Below, piece by piece: positions 47,877 to 59,895 of a DNA stretch of 64,000 bases. Origin of the DNA: Gautieria morchelliformis (Eukaryota; Basidiomycota; Agaricomycetes; Gomphales; Gomphaceae). A program made the translations under genes and the position numbers. Every line of letters starts with the position of its first letter. Within the stretch, counting starts at the first letter, position 1. The stretch is from the NCBI GenBank assembly GCA_015179125.1, contig WHVA01000039.1, positions 124,001 to 188,000 on the forward strand, written 5' to 3'. The notes under the pieces were generated by a model. It had not been told where the DNA came from. It was given only the letters and a program-made list of their open reading frames with translations, and searched no databases.

Positions 47877-48534
47877 CCGTGCGCGTGGATCCGTCATCGC
47901 CTTGCTATGCTTACCTATAGTATTGTCGTTAATCATTAATTCGTTGGACGGTAAGTATATTTTCTGCTTTAGATCAAATTAAATCATGTAATTCTGCCGA
48001 GTCTTCTGGGCATGGACAACTTACTATAAAGTATACATTCATGACGAACACCGTGGCCTGTAGTTGTTTCTTCGTTCCAGGAAGAATAGATACAAGTGCA
48101 AGTGCTGTGTCTGAGACCTGAGATCTGAAGGCCACAGCCTACTTATAATTTATTGCATTGCCATGACCTGACGTGAGTGCAGTCAGGCTTGGCATTGCAT
48201 GGAGAGGATGCGATGCGCAGCATGCATGCGATGTTGCAATGCCACCATGCATGTGACCAATTTAAAGCCTGAGGCTGGTTGGTGGGCCGGCAGGGGCAAT
48301 GCAATTACATGCATAAAAGGAGTGTATATAAACGTCGAAGTTCGAGCGAATCGGTCGACCAGATCCTGATCAGTGTATCCACATCGTGCCCTACTAGTAG
48401 TAGCGCCCGACTCCGAGTCTGCTTGGGCCCTACCGGTAGCTCCGAGTCCCGATCGGGGTCCGGGACCAACAACTCGGAAAAGGGGCGGACAGGATCATAC
48501 TTGATGAACATAATCTGTGCGAGAATTCGAATCC
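47877..48534. other. No gene seen
   Basis: A/T-rich 3' flank of the RTA1 gene, then ATGCATGC-rich sequence near 48180-48260. A 126-codon frame at 48279-48659 has no recognisable content and runs into the repeat that follows. Confidence 0.5.
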
Positions 48535-49020
48535 GAGCGAGGTTGTGCATGTGTCTTTCAGCCCAGTCGGGGATACCCATACATACACGCAACAAAGCCC
48601 AAAGCCCAAAGCCGCTATGCAACCTACTCTCGGAGCTTGTTACAAGGTTGAACAGGTAGACTCAGTCGAACCAGTAAACGTTATACGTTATACTCTTACG
48701 CGTAAGCAATAACGTCCACATTGACTTGGCTCTAGATCAACTACTTGATTTGATAGGGGAAAACATGAACATGCTAACAGCGTGTGTGCCAGTGGATTAG
48801 AATTAGCAGAAAGCTATCCCGAGCGAGCGAGGTTGTGTCTTTCAGTGGGAGTCGGGGATATCCATCCATACACGCAACACAGCCCAAAGCCGCTATGCAA
48901 CCTAGTCCTACTCCTGGATCCTATGCGTAAGTGAGTAACACCGTCCACATTGACTTAGCCCTAGATCGCTACTTGATTTGGAATAGGGGAAAACAATGAA
49001 CATGCGAACAGCGTGTAGCT
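48535..49020. repeat. Direct duplication, two copies of about 200-250 bp
   Basis: Copy 1 (about 48536-48790) and copy 2 (about 48825-49018) share GTGTCTTTCAG, CATACACGCAAC, AAAGCCGCTATGCAACCTA, CGTCCACATTGACTT and GGGGAAAACA. Copy 1 carries extra short repeats (AAAGCCC twice; GTTATAC twice). No coding role is seen. Confidence 0.8.
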
Positions 49021-49650
49021 TCTTGGCAAATACCTTACGCAGAAAACGACATTGATACCCGAAGGCATGCGCCGTACCTCAGTCCTACGGGGAATCAGGA
49101 ATTCCCCGCCGGGCAACACTGGCACTCATGCTGGTGTGGCCGGGAAGGTTTGGGATGCATTCAACCTGTGTCAGACAGTACTTCAACTTGCCGCCGCCTT
49201 GGACAACAATGCATGTAGCTCTACCTATCGCAAGTAGCGTCTCCCGCACGATTGCTCTCTACTGTCAGTGGCTTCTACTAGTATCAATTTCACTTCAGTG
49301 TGGGTACCTCGCAGTCATGCACATGCCAAGGTACGTTTGTCTTATATATCGAGCTCGAATGCATTCCAGTGAGTACGAACAATGGTCGTTTCGGTTGATA
49401 TCTATGGTTGTTATCGGGCCCGGGCCCAGTAAAGGCCAACGCGCGTGCAAGAGGTAGGCGGACAAGACTTACACGGAGCGGGACGCTCACAGTGAATGCA
49501 ATGACTAAATTCGGAATAAAATGTCAACAACATCGTCAGGGTGCACACGAGCACCACCGTCTTTTTCTTTTTCTTTTTTTCTTTTTCTCTTTTGGTATGC
49601 GGGCTGGCCGCGAGACACATGCGAGACAACACTGCATGCGAATCATGCCA
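49021..49650. other. No gene seen; pyrimidine tract
   Basis: A TTTTTC-rich tract lies near 49561-49592. Short frames on both strands have no recognisable content. Confidence 0.5.
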
Positions 49651-50562
49651 TGATTAATCAGCACGTGTCACGGTCCATGGACGAACCTCACAGATGCGTC
49701 GATTGTACTCGAGAGCAGCTGAGGATTGCCAATATAGCTATCCTTCCAATTGAATTGACCCCGCCGCCACAACCCACAATTACATAGGCCCGGGGTGTAC
49801 GGCGCCACTGCACACTGACCACATTCTGAATTGGATAGGCTGTCAACGCTCAGGGCTGACACCACGGTGATGTCAGCACGGAGTGTTGACAGAACAGATG
49901 CGTCGATCGTACTCGAGAGCAGAGGATTGCCAATACAGCTATCCTTGGGTTGATCCCGCCAATCATACGCCACGATTAGGCCCGCGGTGTACGGCGCCAC
50001 ATTGGTGATTGGATATCCTGTCAAGGCCCATGGCACAGCCATCGCCATCGCATCGCGCAGCTGCCAGTGGCAGGCCCAGGCCTACTTATCTCCGAATACA
50101 ACTCCACCCTGGGGAGGCGAGACCGTACGACCAGTTGAGAGAGTGTGGTGTTTAGATCGAACATATTTGATTTGACCCACAAGGAAGAATGCCACTGCTT
50201 AAATCACCAGGACTAAAAAAATGGTGCTCCCATGTCACAACCGTCCTTGACGTTGCAGAGTATTCAGAGTACGTGATGTCAGGCGGAGGCGGAGCGATCC
50301 CATTGAAAGCCTGATGTTCATGATGAAGTCAGCACGTGTCCGTGGAGGAACCTCACAGATGCGTCGATTGTACTCGTCTCAGAGCTGAGGATTGCCAATA
50401 CAGCTAGCTGTCCTTGGGCTGACCCCGCCACCATAAGCCACGATTAATCCCGGGGTGTACGGCGCCACTGTACCACATTCCGAATTGGATATCCTGTCAA
50501 CGCCCAGGGCATCGCCATCGCGCAGCTGGCAGGCCCAGGCCTACTCATCTCCGAATAAGTAC
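49651..50562. repeat. Three copies of a 210-240 bp repeat unit
   Basis: Units at about 49655-49860, 49862-50100 and 50322-50562 share in order CAGCACG, CAGATGCGTCGAT, GTACTCG, GAGGATTGCCAATA, CAGCTATCCTTG, GACCCCGCC, GGTGTACGGCGCCAC, GGATATCCTGTCAA, GCCATCGC, GCGCAGCTG and GGCAGGCCCAGGCCTACT. The third is separated from the second by about 220 bp that is not clearly repetitive. No coding function or Pol III boxes are visible. Confidence 0.85.
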
Positions 50563-51044
50563 AAGACTCCACTGAAGGCTAACTCGCCTCAAATCGGCTT
50601 CGGGCTACAGTCCTGGGGCCAAAGAGTATTCGGTGCCACATTTAGCTGAAAACCCAGAGGTGAGCCTCAGGGTGATCACGAAGTGGTTGAGTGCGTTTGG
50701 GCTTCTGGACACGGAGCTCTATGGAGCTTTCTCAACCATTTCATGTGCCTGTGGAGCCGACCTCAGCCGTACGTGTAAAGTAAGCAGGTTGGCAGAGGTT
50801 GATAACCAATCGTATTTCTGGAATATAGCGGAGAATGAAAATGCGCGGAGGCGAAATCGCAGGTGGCGTACTGTACGGTATTCTAGTGTACTTACTTATT
50901 CTCATGTCTCACCCGATGCGCCTCAGGCTGTCGAAGCTCGATAGGTTCCCTCCAGGAAGTACCCAACCAAATCCAACGTTTACGGCTGAGTTAGGTGCCG
51001 CTCGGGACCCCGGACCAACTACTACGCGTAATTATACTACATAG
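50563..51044. other. No supported gene
   Basis: A 69-codon plus-strand frame at 50835-51044 has a short hydrophobic start (GVLYGILVYLLILM) but no family resemblance. Nothing else is seen. Confidence 0.4.
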
Positions 51045-52220
51045 TAATAATGGTAGGCTTTGTAGGCCAACGCTAGTGTCGTGGGCAGAATGAAATTTAT
51101 TCTGCCAATTGCCGGCAATGGCAGAAATGGCAAAAGGGGTATTCTGCCGAGTGTGGCAGAATACAGCAGAAAGTTTTTCATGCTAATTTTACATGTTAAG
51201 CCATTAGGAGACACCAGCCGCACTCATTACTGCCTCTGGATCCCACTCAGACACTGACCCATCCCTACTTCAGTGCATATGAATATCTTCTTCATATGCC
51301 TGTGGTGCTTGGCCTTGATCAACACGTCGAGTGCTTCAAGATCATATACCTGTGCCACTGTAATCTCATTCCTGTCCAGCTCAGGATCAATGATTGACAA
51401 TCCAGCACCTTGCCTCTCTAATTCATAAAAACCGGACTCAATTTCATCCAGCAGAATAGATTCAGGGCCTTCCAGAGGTGCAGTCCAGTCCACTGCTGTT
51501 ACAAACATGCCAAAGACAGTTCTGGTCACGATGATCCACAAGTGCTGCATTTCTGGGGCAGTGATTGCATCGCCATTTCCACCGATTAGAGTTATTGGAA
51601 AGTTTTTCAACCGGAGTGAAGTTCCTCTCAACGAAACCATTGGCACTGCGACCCTTTGGCTTCTGCTTAGGCTTCAAAAGTCCTCCGCGTACTGGAGAAG
51701 ACATGGAAAAGGGCACAATTCAAGCTAGCACAATTTATATTACATCAGACTAGTCAATACATGGAGCTTACTTAATTGAGAGTTGTGTCACTCCCAAATG
51801 CATTTATGCCCACATACTTGATAGTACACTCTGGCAGTCAATTCATATAGCCTAAACAGAGCCTAGAGTAAGCTGTTCTTATTTCTGCCATATTCTGCCA
51901 ACCCTATTCTGGAGGCCTGCCATCTTGTAAGGAACCGGGCATCTACACCGTCGGAGACTCAACTTAGGTCCCGAACAGATACCCATTTATTGCCGAGAAA
52001 CAGGTACGAAGCTCTCGCACAACAGTATATAAGATATTCTAGTTAGTTACTTGTACGTAGAGCTTCTTGACCCCGAACTACGACTTGGTAGTTACCTGTC
52101 CTCAGCGAATCTTTCTAAGTCTTTCGAGGTCCGCTCAATCCTAAACCTTACACATCTGCCATGGCAATTGCCGGTTGGCAGAATGGCATGGCAGAGTGTG
52201 GCAGGAGTTGCCAACAACAC
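51045..52220 (-). mobile_element. Decayed DNA transposon with BED-like finger (hAT-type)
   Basis: Both ends are crowded with TGGCAGAAT and GGCAATTGCC words in inverted arrangement (51080-51180 and 51880-52215 outside the inserted LTR), like the subterminal repeats of hAT elements. The minus strand has a possible BED zinc finger (FVERNFTPVEKL, WKWRCNHCPRNAALVDHRD; 51650-51530) and a further frame down to 51227 with an acidic end (SIIDPELDRNEITVAQVYDL). No catalytic core is present. Exact termini were not found. Confidence 0.5.
51926..52152 (+). mobile_element. Short solo LTR (family D)
   Basis: A 227-bp block with inverted ends TGTAAGG/CCTTACA and a perfect 5-bp duplication CATCT (51921-51925 and 52153-52157). 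It contains TATATAAG near 52026, a likely LTR promoter. Small size and structure fit a Copia-type LTR. Strand chosen from the TATA orientation. Confidence 0.88.
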
Positions 52221-52636
52221 TGGGTGACTTTCCGTAGAGCTAAATTCCTAAATTCCATGTTCTAAACGTGGCGGAACATCGAGCCGAGTACTAGCCGATG
52301 ACAGGGAAGCGTTTTACAAGTCCGCTACGACGGAAATTAATGTTTTAAACCAAAAATCTAGAGCAGGGGTCACGACCCCTGCTCTAACCTATTTGCTGCT
52401 TCCTAAACCAAAAATGTGACGTTTTGATGAGATATAGTGCACTATAGAGACAGGTTTGGCCAAACGTGGCAATTTCCTGCCCTACTTATTCATAGCCGGC
52501 ATGACAGCTTGCGTCTGAGCACTTCCGCCATTGCTTTGGTGTTACGGTTTCTAAATCGGTCCTAAATTCGACAGCTATCGCGCGGAGCCGGTTTAGAACC
52601 AGGAGTTTAGGAATTTAAGGCTACGGAAAGTCACCC
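52221..52636. mobile_element. MITE-like element with 47-bp terminal inverted repeats
   Basis: The left end starts TGGGTGACTTTCCGTAG and the right end is its reverse complement; with small differences the match runs about 47 bp to GTTCTAAAC (about 41 of 47). No coding capacity. Flanking target duplication was not evident, so the superfamily is open. Confidence 0.75.
52360..52385. repeat. Perfect 12-bp stem hairpin in the MITE
   Basis: AGAGCAGGGGTC (52360-52371) and GACCCCTGCTCT (52374-52385) pair perfectly around a 2-nt centre. The word TAAACCAAAAAT flanks it on both sides in direct orientation. Confidence 0.9.
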
Positions 52637-52873
52637 ACTAGCCAACGCAAACCACTTGAGCGTTGATGCCGGTTGGCCGCCAGCATGTCAGGCTGTCAGT
52701 TTATGCTTCGATATGACCCCGAGTACTTATTACAGTTACTTAATTACTTTTAGCTCTACCGACTCATTACATAAGGGAATTCTTTTATTGATTGGGATCA
52801 CTCAATTCTGAAGAATGCACGTGCACGGATCAGTATCCGAGCTTAAGGAGTCTCTCTTATCTGATCCTACTCC
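52637..52873. other. Upstream region of the P450 gene
   Basis: No gene. An A/T-rich part near 52740-52800 may hold the promoter, but no clear TATA box stands at a fixed distance from 52874. Confidence 0.4.
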
Positions 52874-55203
52874 GTGGCGCTCGTGGTACGGTACAGCCTG
52901 GCCATGAGTCTTGGGACCATTCTTGCGTTTCTCCTTTCAGGCATTTTATTGGTGTGGTTATCACGACGCCAATGGACCAGCTCTTCACGTACACTACCCC
53001 CAGGTCCCAGAAGGACCTGGCTTTTAGGAAACCTGTTCGACATCCCTATGAAACACATGTGGCTCGTGTTTACTGAATGGGGAAAGAAGCATGGTGTGTC
53101 GAGTAGTGTAACTCCTGTGCTTTCGAGCTGACTGTCTTGTAGGAGAGATCATCTGCCTTCAAGCCCTGGGGAATAATATTGTGGTTTTAAATACACTCGA
53201 ATCGGTAACTGCCCTCTTGGACAAGAAAGGTAATATCTATTCAAATCGTCCAATACTTATAATGGCAGGAGAGCTTGCGGGAATCAATCGCGTACTTCCT
53301 TCTTGTCCCCTCTTGAGTTTATAACTATTCACACGTTCGAATGAACCACTTGTCACAGACTTTGCCATTGCTTCAGTATGGGACCGCCTGGAGAAATCAA
53401 AGGAAACTCACCCACCTCACATTTAATGCTGTATCTGTGAAGCGATATATTTCAAGTCAAGAAGATATCGCTGCCATGTATATGCAGACTTTATTGGACA
53501 GGCCACACGATTTCATGTCAGAGCTTCGACTGTGAGTACTAGTCGTTCCACTGATAGGAGCAGCCTCCAACCGTACAAACACCCGACAGAGCAACCGGTC
53601 GAATAATGATGGCTGTCACTTATGGGCTGGCTATCCACAGCTACGATGATGCGGTAAGTCTCACCCAGTCGTCGATCCCTGGAAATTTGTCACACCTTTC
53701 CGAAGTACATCGCAGAAGCCGAGGCAATAGTCCGATTCATGGAGCATGCAGTACTTCCGGGCTCTTACATGGTGGATCTCATTCCTGCGTGTGAGTCTCA
53801 ATCTTTGCCTGCGTCAAACGCACCCTAACACATGTTAGTGAAATACATTCCGAATGTATTCGGCCTTGTGCCCTTCCAGACGGTGGCAAGGAAATATTAC
53901 CTCTTGTTTGAACAAATGATGAACGGGCCGTTTGAGCACGTGAAACGCGATCTGGTGCGTGATAAGACCCTTCGTTATTTTGATGCTGCTCACATCTTAT
54001 CCAGGCCGCAGGAAAACGTTCATTGTCGTTTACTGCGGAGCTTCTGACCAATGACGACACAGGTCTGGATGCAGAGAAAGAAGAAACTATTAAGATTGCA
54101 GCAGCTACGATGTATGGGTGTCAGTTTTGGGCGACATTACTGAAATAACCGAACACTGATCAAACGTTTCATTCATCTCTATAGCTGGTGGAGACAACGT
54201 AAGTAAATCTGCCTGTTATGCCTCATTCGACGCTGGAATTCTACAACACAGACTTTCGCGGCAATCTTGACATTCATTCTCGCTATGGTGCTGTTTCCTG
54301 AGAAGCAGCAAAAGGCGCAAAATGAACTCGTCAGAGTTGTAGGGTCAGAAAGGCTACCTAACGAGAACGATCGTCCTTCTCTGCCCTACGTTACGGCTCT
54401 GGTTAAGGAAACGATGCGATGGCGTCCCGTTACCCACATCGATACGTCCCTGGAAGTATGATACCACGGACGACAGAATAAGGCATAACTGACAGGGACG
54501 TGCAGGCCTCGCTCATCGGTCCTCTCAAGACGATTACTATAAAGGTCAGTATGTATAGTAGCAAATCATATACGTACTTACATCGAACACCATACAGGAT
54601 ACTTCATGCCAGAGGGTAGTCTGGTGATGCCTAACGTCTGGTAGGTCACTGTGGAAAGCTGTGCTGTCAGGGCTTCAACAGTCACTGACATAAGGTGTCG
54701 GACATTTGTTGATCAGGGCCATCTCCCGTGATGAGACGATCTATGAGTCTCCAGAAGAGTTCATCCCGGAACGTTTCCTGAAGGAAGACGAAGGAGGTAA
54801 CAGTCCGCTCGACCCGCACAGCTATACTTTCGGTTTTGGTCGCAGGTGCGCCACAGGTGCCGTTTGGCCAAACAGTGGCTTACGTCTACGGCCAGAATTT
54901 GTCCTGGGAGATATTTGGCTGACAACTCACTCTACATTTTTGCCGCATCAATGCTCTCGACATTTTGCATTTGCCGAAAGCTCGATTCGGATAAAAACGA
55001 AGAACCTGTTAACCCCGTGTTCACAGGGGGATCCATAAGGTACTAGATTTTTCGTTTCCTCACAACGGAACACCTGACGCTGTCCTTGCCTCTTGCCCTG
55101 TTTCATCAGCCACCCGGAACCGTTTAAGTGCAGGTTTATTCCACGGCGTAATAATGCATCCGAACTAATTCGGAATAGTCGTATGACTGACCCCGCAGGA
55201 TGA
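52874..55203 (+). CDS. Cytochrome P450 (membrane-bound monooxygenase), splice-damaged
   Basis: Fourteen exons give a 523-aa model: 52874-53093, 53143-53291, 53359-53531, 53590-53653, 53706-53790, 53839-53954, 54005-54116, 54185-54198, 54252-54441, 54506-54544, 54598-54640, 54717-54845, 54896-55039 and 55110-55203. A membrane anchor (about residues 8-28) precedes the hinge LPPGPRR. Signatures: I-helix AGGDN (14-nt exon 8), K-helix KETMRWRP (ExxR), PERF-type [13 protein letters not shown], and haem-binding FGFGRRICPGRY with the cysteine ligand. It is an ER haem-thiolate oxidase of the kind expanded in basidiomycetes; the substrate is unknown. Two introns are abnormal: after 54116 the frame needs a cut before GG (an extra G in a GGG run), and after 54441 the donor is AT, not GT. 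It may be newly dying, or carry two sequencing errors. Confidence 0.9.
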
Positions 55204-56195
55204 CCTATAGGGAAAATGAGCAGGAGCCTCTCATTTACGTAGGTTCAAGATGTAACTTGATTTGATAGTATATCGACCTCCATCAATGTATTATCTCATT
55301 CTTAGCAGCTGACAGGCTGTATTAGTCTTAATTTGAGGCTGTGAACTAGTATAATCTGTTTGGATGGTGATTGTCAATGACATGCATGAACGACAATGTC
55401 ATAAGTCAGAGGGCTTCACTGCAGGTGTATTATATGTATATGGTGCGCACCGTGACCGGCCAGCTACCGAAACTTGAAGCTTGAAGCTTGAAGGGTTCAA
55501 CATACTTACTGTACCTGTTTTTTATTACAGAGCCATTAGTGTAATTCTGTGCCGGTGGATGCATACTATGCTAGCTCACGTCGGTCATCGTTTCACTCCG
55601 AATGTTACATAGTACTATAACTTACAAAAAATTGCACTGCCAGTGCCAACTCGCAATTGAGCGCATGGCTTTCGATTCCCTGCATTTACAACCTGCACGT
55701 AATGCACTAGAGTAACTTAGGGGCCGATACGACTTTGCTTTGGAACAGTGCCTGGTGCCACGATTTACCTGTTGTAGAGCCTTGGGCCTGGGGATTCATG
55801 TAAACTCCACAGCGGCAATGCACGACCGTTCCGAGATTTTTTATCACAATGTTCTCGCAAGAGGAGCTCTCGCCGGGGCTTGCGTCGGGCCGGAATCAGC
55901 ACATCCGCCATTTGCTGCGTGACCTCTAACTCTCCATACCCTGATGCATGTGATCCTAGTCTTTCCTACGTGTTTATCCGAGCATGAAACAGAGTAGGGG
56001 AATGACGTCTCAGCAACTGTCAGTTATATACCTCAGTATACTTACACCATTGCAAACATAAGAGTCAATGGTCGTCGTCGTCACCGCCGCGTCAGGAAAC
56101 CTTTCGGAACGCCGTGCTGCCTTGGCCGGCCGGTCTGGATGGGTACATCGTTTGATCCACAGTCAGGGTCCATCCTTGTGGCTGATGTACGCCTA
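55204..56195. other. No supported gene
   Basis: A triple CTTGAAG repeat lies near 55476-55493. Upstream exons of the sugar porter may start in 56080-56195 but could not be fixed. Confidence 0.45.
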
Positions 56196-58902
56196 GGCTG
56201 GATTGGTCCACAACAGGCGTGTATTCGCGATTGCTGTATTTGCTAGTTTCGGCGGTTTGTAAGCAGTACATCTGTGAAAGCGTACGGTTAGTGTCGTATT
56301 CACAGTCTCATATAGGCTATATGGCGAGTGAGGATGCTGGCCTGTTTGATCAAAGCTGTCTCATCGCCGTTTCCTTCAAAACATTTTAGGGTATAACCAG
56401 GCCAGTCCTCTCCACAATATCGGGCTTAGCTGCATTAATATTTTCGCATAGGGGGTTTTCTCTAGCGTTCTTGCGTATGCCATCCTTTCAGTAAAACGTA
56501 TCATCCGCCTGTAGCCTGAACATCTACCTAGAATGTCCTCTTTCAGAACCAGGATGGGATCTGCTGTCTCTAATCCACAAACGAAAGGGTGGCTGGTGGC
56601 CATTCTCGAGCTGGGCGCTTGGTTAGGAGTTCTCCTCACTGGTCCGATTGCAGATCGCTTCAGTAGAAAATACACTATTGTCGGAGGTGAGCGCGAAGTG
56701 TCTGTTTGGTTGCTTTCAACTATGGCTTCTACATACCTATGACATTTGCCGGCACGATGTCAACACAATTACTCTACGATTGTCGCCTTCGTATTAGATC
56801 CTTTCCTAATTTATCCCTTCTTATTGCTGGTGGTTGTTGACCTCGCTGCCTCGTATTACAGCTGTGGTCGTCTTCTCTATCGGTGTTGTAGTTCAGACCG
56901 CCGCATTCCAGCCGGCGTCGATCTACGCAGGTGAGTTTCTTTCTGTAATAGCTCATCTTGGCACTCTGCATTAGAGTGTCTGATTATTAAACTTAACACC
57001 CTCAGGGCGGTTTATCACAGGTATAGGCGTAGGCTCTTTGAGTATGGTTGTTCCCCTGTACAAGTGAGCCCTCCTTCACCTGCGGATCACCGCCTCTATT
57101 CCCTACGTTAGGGCGTTACCTTGTTTCGGACCCGCACGCGAACATGTGGTCATTTTCTGATGCAATTTCGTCTGTTTATGATCAGCGCAGAACTGTCTCC
57201 CGCAGAGGTTCGCGGTTCGCTGGTCGCCCTCCAACAACTTGCTATCACGTTCGGAATTATGATCTCCTTTTGGGCTGACTATGGAGCAAACTTCATTGGT
57301 GGCACAGGTGACGGGCAGACGGTGAGGAGATTCACCTGACATCGATCGATCAGTACATCGGCCAGACGAGCCAGACGTACACACGATAAAGATTTATTTG
57401 GAGTGCTAATTTTTCAATTGTTACGCACTCAGGAAGTGGCGTGGCGACTCCCATTAGCGCTGCAACTTATTCCGGCGATCACCCTTGGTGTTGGAATATT
57501 GTTTATGCCGTTTTCACCTAGGTGTGTCGCTCATTCCGCTTACGCTGCATGTTTTCGTGCTGACCCTCAGAATTCAATTCAAGATGGCTCATCAACCAAG
57601 GTCGAGACGAAGAAGCGCTGACGGTGCTTAGCAACGCTCGAAGGTTGCCCCGAGAGAATGAGCTGGTTCAAATTGAGTACCTGTGCGTGTGCTCGTTATT
57701 TGGTGGTGTGTCGTATGCTCAAATCCATCGTAATCTCCTTCGATTGGCAACCGTTACCCAGTGAGATCAAGGCCCAGCATCTTTTTGACGTTGAAGTGAG
57801 CCGAGAGCAATTCCCAGACTTTCAAGACGGAGGGTGGTCCTCTTCCCTACGTCTCGGAATCCATGGCTACCTAAACCTTTTATCTAATCGATGTGGGTGT
57901 GAAACCTTATTCGCTTTCTACCCCTTAATTCACGCTTTGCTTGACAGCGTTATTACTGCGAGTCGTTATAGCAGGCGCTGTTATGTTCTTCCAACAGGTA
58001 TGCTTCGCGTATGGTCTTTATCGTATCAGATTTCTTATGACCGACTGTCAAATAGTGGACTGGTGTCAATGCGATATTATACTATGCTCCGACTATCTTC
58101 CAACAGCTCGGGATGACAGGCAATACCACATCCCTCCTGGCCACAGGTGTTGTTGGTATTGCGTTTGTGTCGCCCCCATATCTCAAAATGAATGAACACT
58201 TACTATCCATGTCTTACTATAGCATGTTCCTCGCAACAATCCCTGCAGTCATTTGGATTGATCGACTTGGACGGAAGCCCGTTCTCATTTCAGGCGCGTT
58301 CGTTATGGCTGCGTATGTGACCACTGCATTTCTCACATAGTTCTGTGGCCTGATTGTGACACGCAGCTGTCATATCATTATAGCAATACTGACGGCGTTA
58401 TACTTTGATTCATGGAGCTCGTAGGTCTGACATGTATGAGCTTTCTTTCGGGTTTCCAAGACGCGTTCGATTTCTAGACATGTCGTGGCTGGATGGGTTG
58501 CGTGTGGCCTTGTCTGGCTGTTCGCTATCGGTAGACTCCCTCCCCCGATACAATGATATTTTCACGCTAATGTGGAGTTGCATGGAGCGTTCGGCTTCAG
58601 TTGGGGTAGGCCGACTTAACTCGTACTCAAGAACACTGGTCTGAACAGCGATTACTGTGTAGGTCCCTGCTCATGGATCATCCTCGCCGAAGTATTCCCG
58701 GTAGGTTAATCCTCGACTATCGGATCAGTGTTTTAGTCAACTCGTTACCTCAGTTGAGCGCGCGAGGAAAAGGGATGTCAGTCGGTGGTTCTTCAAACTG
58801 GGTAAGTGGGCTAGCATGCCTGATGATTGTGACTGATTTTGTGATAGATGAATAATTTCATTGGTGAGCTTGATGCTTTAATAGGCCGCTCAAGCTGACT
58901 AA
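56196..58902 (+). pseudogene. MFS sugar porter (copy B), near-complete but 3' truncated
   Basis: Sugar porters of the major facilitator superfamily move hexoses across the plasma membrane through 12 helices. Readable exons run from RRVFAIAVFASFGG (about 56217-56258) to MNNFI (58849-58863). Almost all junctions are clean GT-AG. Words in order: [193 protein letters not shown] and SARGKGMSVGGSSNW. The GRK, PESPR-like FSPR and late R-G-K motifs are as expected. A stop follows MNNFIG within 15 codons, so the last one or two helices are missing. The first exons are unclear. Possibly still transcribed. Confidence 0.85.
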
Positions 58903-59895
58903 AGACTTCACATCTACATTGCAACTTAATGAAAAAAACAGTGGGCCAGGTCTGTCACAGAGTGGAAAGCCCTTCCTATATCTAAGGTTTTGAAAACTAA
59001 CAGGTCACGCCCACGATGCTCAGTACCATCGGATACAAAACATTTATTGTTTTTGGAGTTTGTATCAGATTCTTCCAGGTTGTGGGTCACATTGATCTTA
59101 CAATGAACAGATCTTCTCATTTCTCGGGGGCTTGTTTATTATTTATTACGTAGGCACTCTTCCATCATTTTGCACTGGAACCTAATGGTAGTAAAAATGC
59201 TAGGTCCCTGAAACATCCGGTAAGACTCTAGAAGAGATGGATGTCGTGTTCGGCGATACTGCACACACTGGGGCCGCCGACTTGGTGCGTCTTGGTAGGA
59301 TTCACAGAGCGATCGGGCTGGATGCATATCATGATCGGAATTATCACAGAAGATATGAGAAGGAAGAGAAAGAGGGTTAAGTGATAGCATCGTCCGGCTG
59401 GGTGTATGAAACAAAATCATTAAACTTTACTCAGCTGTGTGCTCCGTTGAGGAGAAAGAGAAAGAGAGAGGGGAGAAGAAGAGCATAAGAGTTGGCTGTA
59501 ACCATGTAACACTATATTTCAGCATGATCCCACTCTGGCACCACAAGTAATCAGCGCAATGTGACATTTGCATGCCATGCGGACTAGTCAGACCAAATGT
59601 TCAAGATCGGATTCCCTGTAACTCACAGCGTCGTTGCGCAGGCAGGATATCTAGATCTTAGTTAAATTAAGAATCGTCTTCCCCCCAATAGCTATAGCGT
59701 CAGTTTTACTATTAAGTATGTTGACATACACATGTCGTTTGGCGGACGCCCCCAAATAGGAAGCCACTCGGTTACCCATGCAAGTACCACTGGTTTCAGT
59801 GAAATCCAAGAGAAATGATGGAGTTGGCGCTTGGCGACAGAAGGGCAGAAATGTGCGTCCAACTGGTTAGTATACCCCGGTCTATGATATACTGG
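58903..59895. other. No supported gene; purine-rich tract
   Basis: A GAGAAAGAGAAAGAGAGAGG tract lies near 59450-59485. Short frames on both strands show no domain. Confidence 0.5.

Noticed and set aside
49640-50562. CRISPR-like array
   Set aside because: Units are over 200 bp, only three, with no regular spacers; the organism is a eukaryote.
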